From Floccularia luteovirens (lineage: Eukaryota > Basidiomycota > Agaricomycetes > Agaricales > Squamanitaceae): DNA of 64,000 nucleotides. The notes beneath the pieces were generated by a model. That model saw nothing but the letters and a program-made list of their open reading frames with translations. It was not told the origin of the DNA and did not search any database. Below, one piece after another: positions 62,352-64,000 of the stretch. How positions within the stretch are numbered: position 1 is the first letter of the stretch; each line of letters starts with the position of its first letter. The translations under genes were made by a program, and so were the position numbers. Location: the NCBI GenBank assembly GCA_009739215.1, contig VSJF01000011.1, positions 868,001 through 932,000 of the forward strand, read 5' to 3'.

Positions 62352-64000
62352 TCATAGGATCGAGAAGACTGGCTTGCCCCTCTCCCTGGCAAGGAAGTAT
62401 CGCGAAAGAGCAAGAATTAAGCTAACGACAATTACACTTGCCTGAATCACCAGTTTGAGAGAACTGAAACAAAATGAAATTCAAATACAATTGTTTACCC
62501 CAGAGAACAATATAGCAGCCGCCAAGTGGTAGTTGCGTGTCAATATAGCACCAGACAATGCCGGAGCTAGCGTCCGCGAATCATGAGAATAGATTTTAGT
62601 TATCTGGCTACTTACCGAACAGCGAGATAATTCCTGGAGAATAGAATGTTAATCAATTTTCGGAATAATAACTGAGTTGCCTACCTCCAGTTGCAAGATA
62701 CTGTCCATTAGTGTCACTCGACATGTGTGCTAGGTAATGAAGTTGAAATTAGCTTAGAAGATCCAAGACCAATATAGCACATACGTATAGCAGCCGGACA
62801 AGCAACAATCGTTGGGAGAAAATCAAAACCATATAATATCAAAATAAAACATACACTCACCACCGCCAGAGAAGAACCCATATAACAATGCAACTATGGC
62901 TGCTGATGCCACAATGTGCACCGTAAGGAGCAAGATGCACATGACGCCAAGGAGTGCGCAGGAGAAAACGGCGAGGTTGAACACACCTAAAGAAACCGCC
63001 ATCACCCCGACAAACAAATGTCCGATGAAACTGCCCGCATTCAGAATAGACACCTAGAATTATGAAAGAGTGAATTTTAGAAGGCTAGTTATATAAAATA
63101 AAATGACTGAATCACCGTATAAAAAGCCAGATTTGCATCTACTCCTGCTCTGAGCTGTATGTTGAATATGGTGAAGAAGGAACTGAGGAAGATGAATATA
63201 TTCCTGAACATTATTCTAGATTTGGACAAAAGTCCTTGTCAAGTCCAGGAAATAATGTCAACTTACGAAATGAGTGCGAGAATATAAAAGAAATGTGACG
63301 TAATAGACTCTTAACAATAGGGCCTGCTGCTGTGCCAGCCTTCGGGGGCAGGCGGGTGCGCATCATCGCCAAGCCGAGTAAATAAAGGCCAGTGTTTATC
63401 CCTGCGCTTATCGGTACAACATTGTGGAAACCGATGGGACCGTTGAACATCTTATTCAACATGATGGGGTGGACAATCGAACCTACGAGTATATTCAACA
63501 AAACATATTTTCGAGCAGGATTATCAACGTACCGATTGCTGCCCCAGAAGAGATGACCCCCATTGCTAATACGCGCTTTTTTCTTTTCATGAAATAGTGA
63601 CCGCATACTCCAAGTGCTAGGAAAAGTCAGACGGTTTCGGTGGGTGGGAGATAGTACCTTACTGTGAGTATAACCTAAACCACTGGCTATACCAAAACAA
63701 AGGCCGTGAGTGAGATAGACTGATAATACGAGGTTTCGTGCGAGAGACAACATAAATACTTTATAAAGAAGCTAGGAGAATTGAATGATGGCAGATAGAA
63801 AAGTTACATGAGGCGGGTAGAAAGATTCCGCTAATAGCTAAGATGTGGTAGCTGTTGGAATGTTTTTAAGTTGAGATTGCAACGATGTTGTAAGTAAAAG
63901 ACGTGCAAGTAACCTCTGTCAAAAGCTCTTCCAGATATAACATCTAGCATCAAGTTGAGACAGATCTGGGTCCCACCTATCCATCTGTAAATAAGTGACT
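62352..64000 (-). pseudogene. MFS monocarboxylate-type transporter, partial and probably decayed
   Basis: An MCT-like major facilitator gene runs in from beyond the window end. Its 5' part splices well: WIGGTQICLNLMLDVISGR, ISGIFLPAS, LFMLSLARNLVLSVYLTHG, GIASGLGYT, KRKKRVLAMGVISSGAAIG, IVHPIMLNKMFNGPIGFHN and RTRLPPKAG are typical of the family. These proteins have 12 membrane helices and move carboxylates or related solutes. The 3' half (helices 7-12: VSILNAGSFIGH, LPTIVACPAA, ALSGAIL, VIVVSLILALSRYF) is present, but its blocks do not join. The exon boundaries near 63,230, 62,840 and 62,470 each miss the frame or an AG acceptor. Several lesions suggest a pseudogene; mis-splicing by eye is the alternative. 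Confidence 0.6.

Noticed and set aside
1..64000. CRISPR arrays, bacterial operons, rRNA genes, telomere repeats
   Set aside because: None seen; the window is intron-rich fungal nuclear DNA.

Overview
This window is nuclear DNA of a filamentous basidiomycete, most likely an Agaricomycete. The evidence is the many 45-65 base GT-AG introns that interrupt conserved genes, the clear eukaryotic proteins (BUB3, arginyl-tRNA synthetase, myo-inositol oxygenase, a PDR-type ABC transporter, an HMG-box regulator), and a small family of DUF6699 proteins typical of mushroom-forming fungi. All gene models were spliced by eye; no search or alignment program was run.

Layout. 1-9.8 kb: two intact single-exon DUF6699 genes (3,560 and 7,084) in gene-poor DNA. 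9.8-13.7 kb: the left arm of a large inverted duplication, holding a third DUF6699 copy broken by one inserted base. 13.7-14.5 kb: two fused gene fragments, one of them the 3' end of a D-amino-acid oxidase gene. 15.3-24.5 kb: a conserved core, all on the + strand: a glycine-rich membrane protein, myo-inositol oxygenase, arginyl-tRNA synthetase and BUB3. 25.0-26.5 kb: a D-amino-acid oxidase gene (- strand) with an in-frame stop and a frameshift. 27.4-35.1 kb: the right arm of the inverted duplication, with an intact DUF6699 gene. It is expanded by three solo LTRs, one TIR DNA transposon and a segment of unknown type. The left arm lacks all of these and so preserves the empty sites. 35-43 kb: gene-poor, with coding relics. 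43.2-44.9 kb: HMG-box transcription factor (- strand). 45-53 kb: a desert. 53.2-64 kb: all on the - strand: a damaged unknown gene, a full-length PDR/ABCG transporter, and a decayed MFS monocarboxylate-type transporter running off the window end.

How it fits together. The core genes splice cleanly and keep their catalytic or structural residues. Frameshifts and stops are concentrated in the accessory loci around them: the oxidase, one DUF6699 copy, the unknown 53 kb gene and the MFS gene. The oxidase plus DUF6699 block seems to have been copied in opposite orientation to both sides of the core. The left copy then lost most of the oxidase and the right copy collected transposons. No operon-like or obviously novel defence or biosynthetic system is visible. 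The most notable features are the DUF6699 family expansion and the nested history of the inverted duplication.
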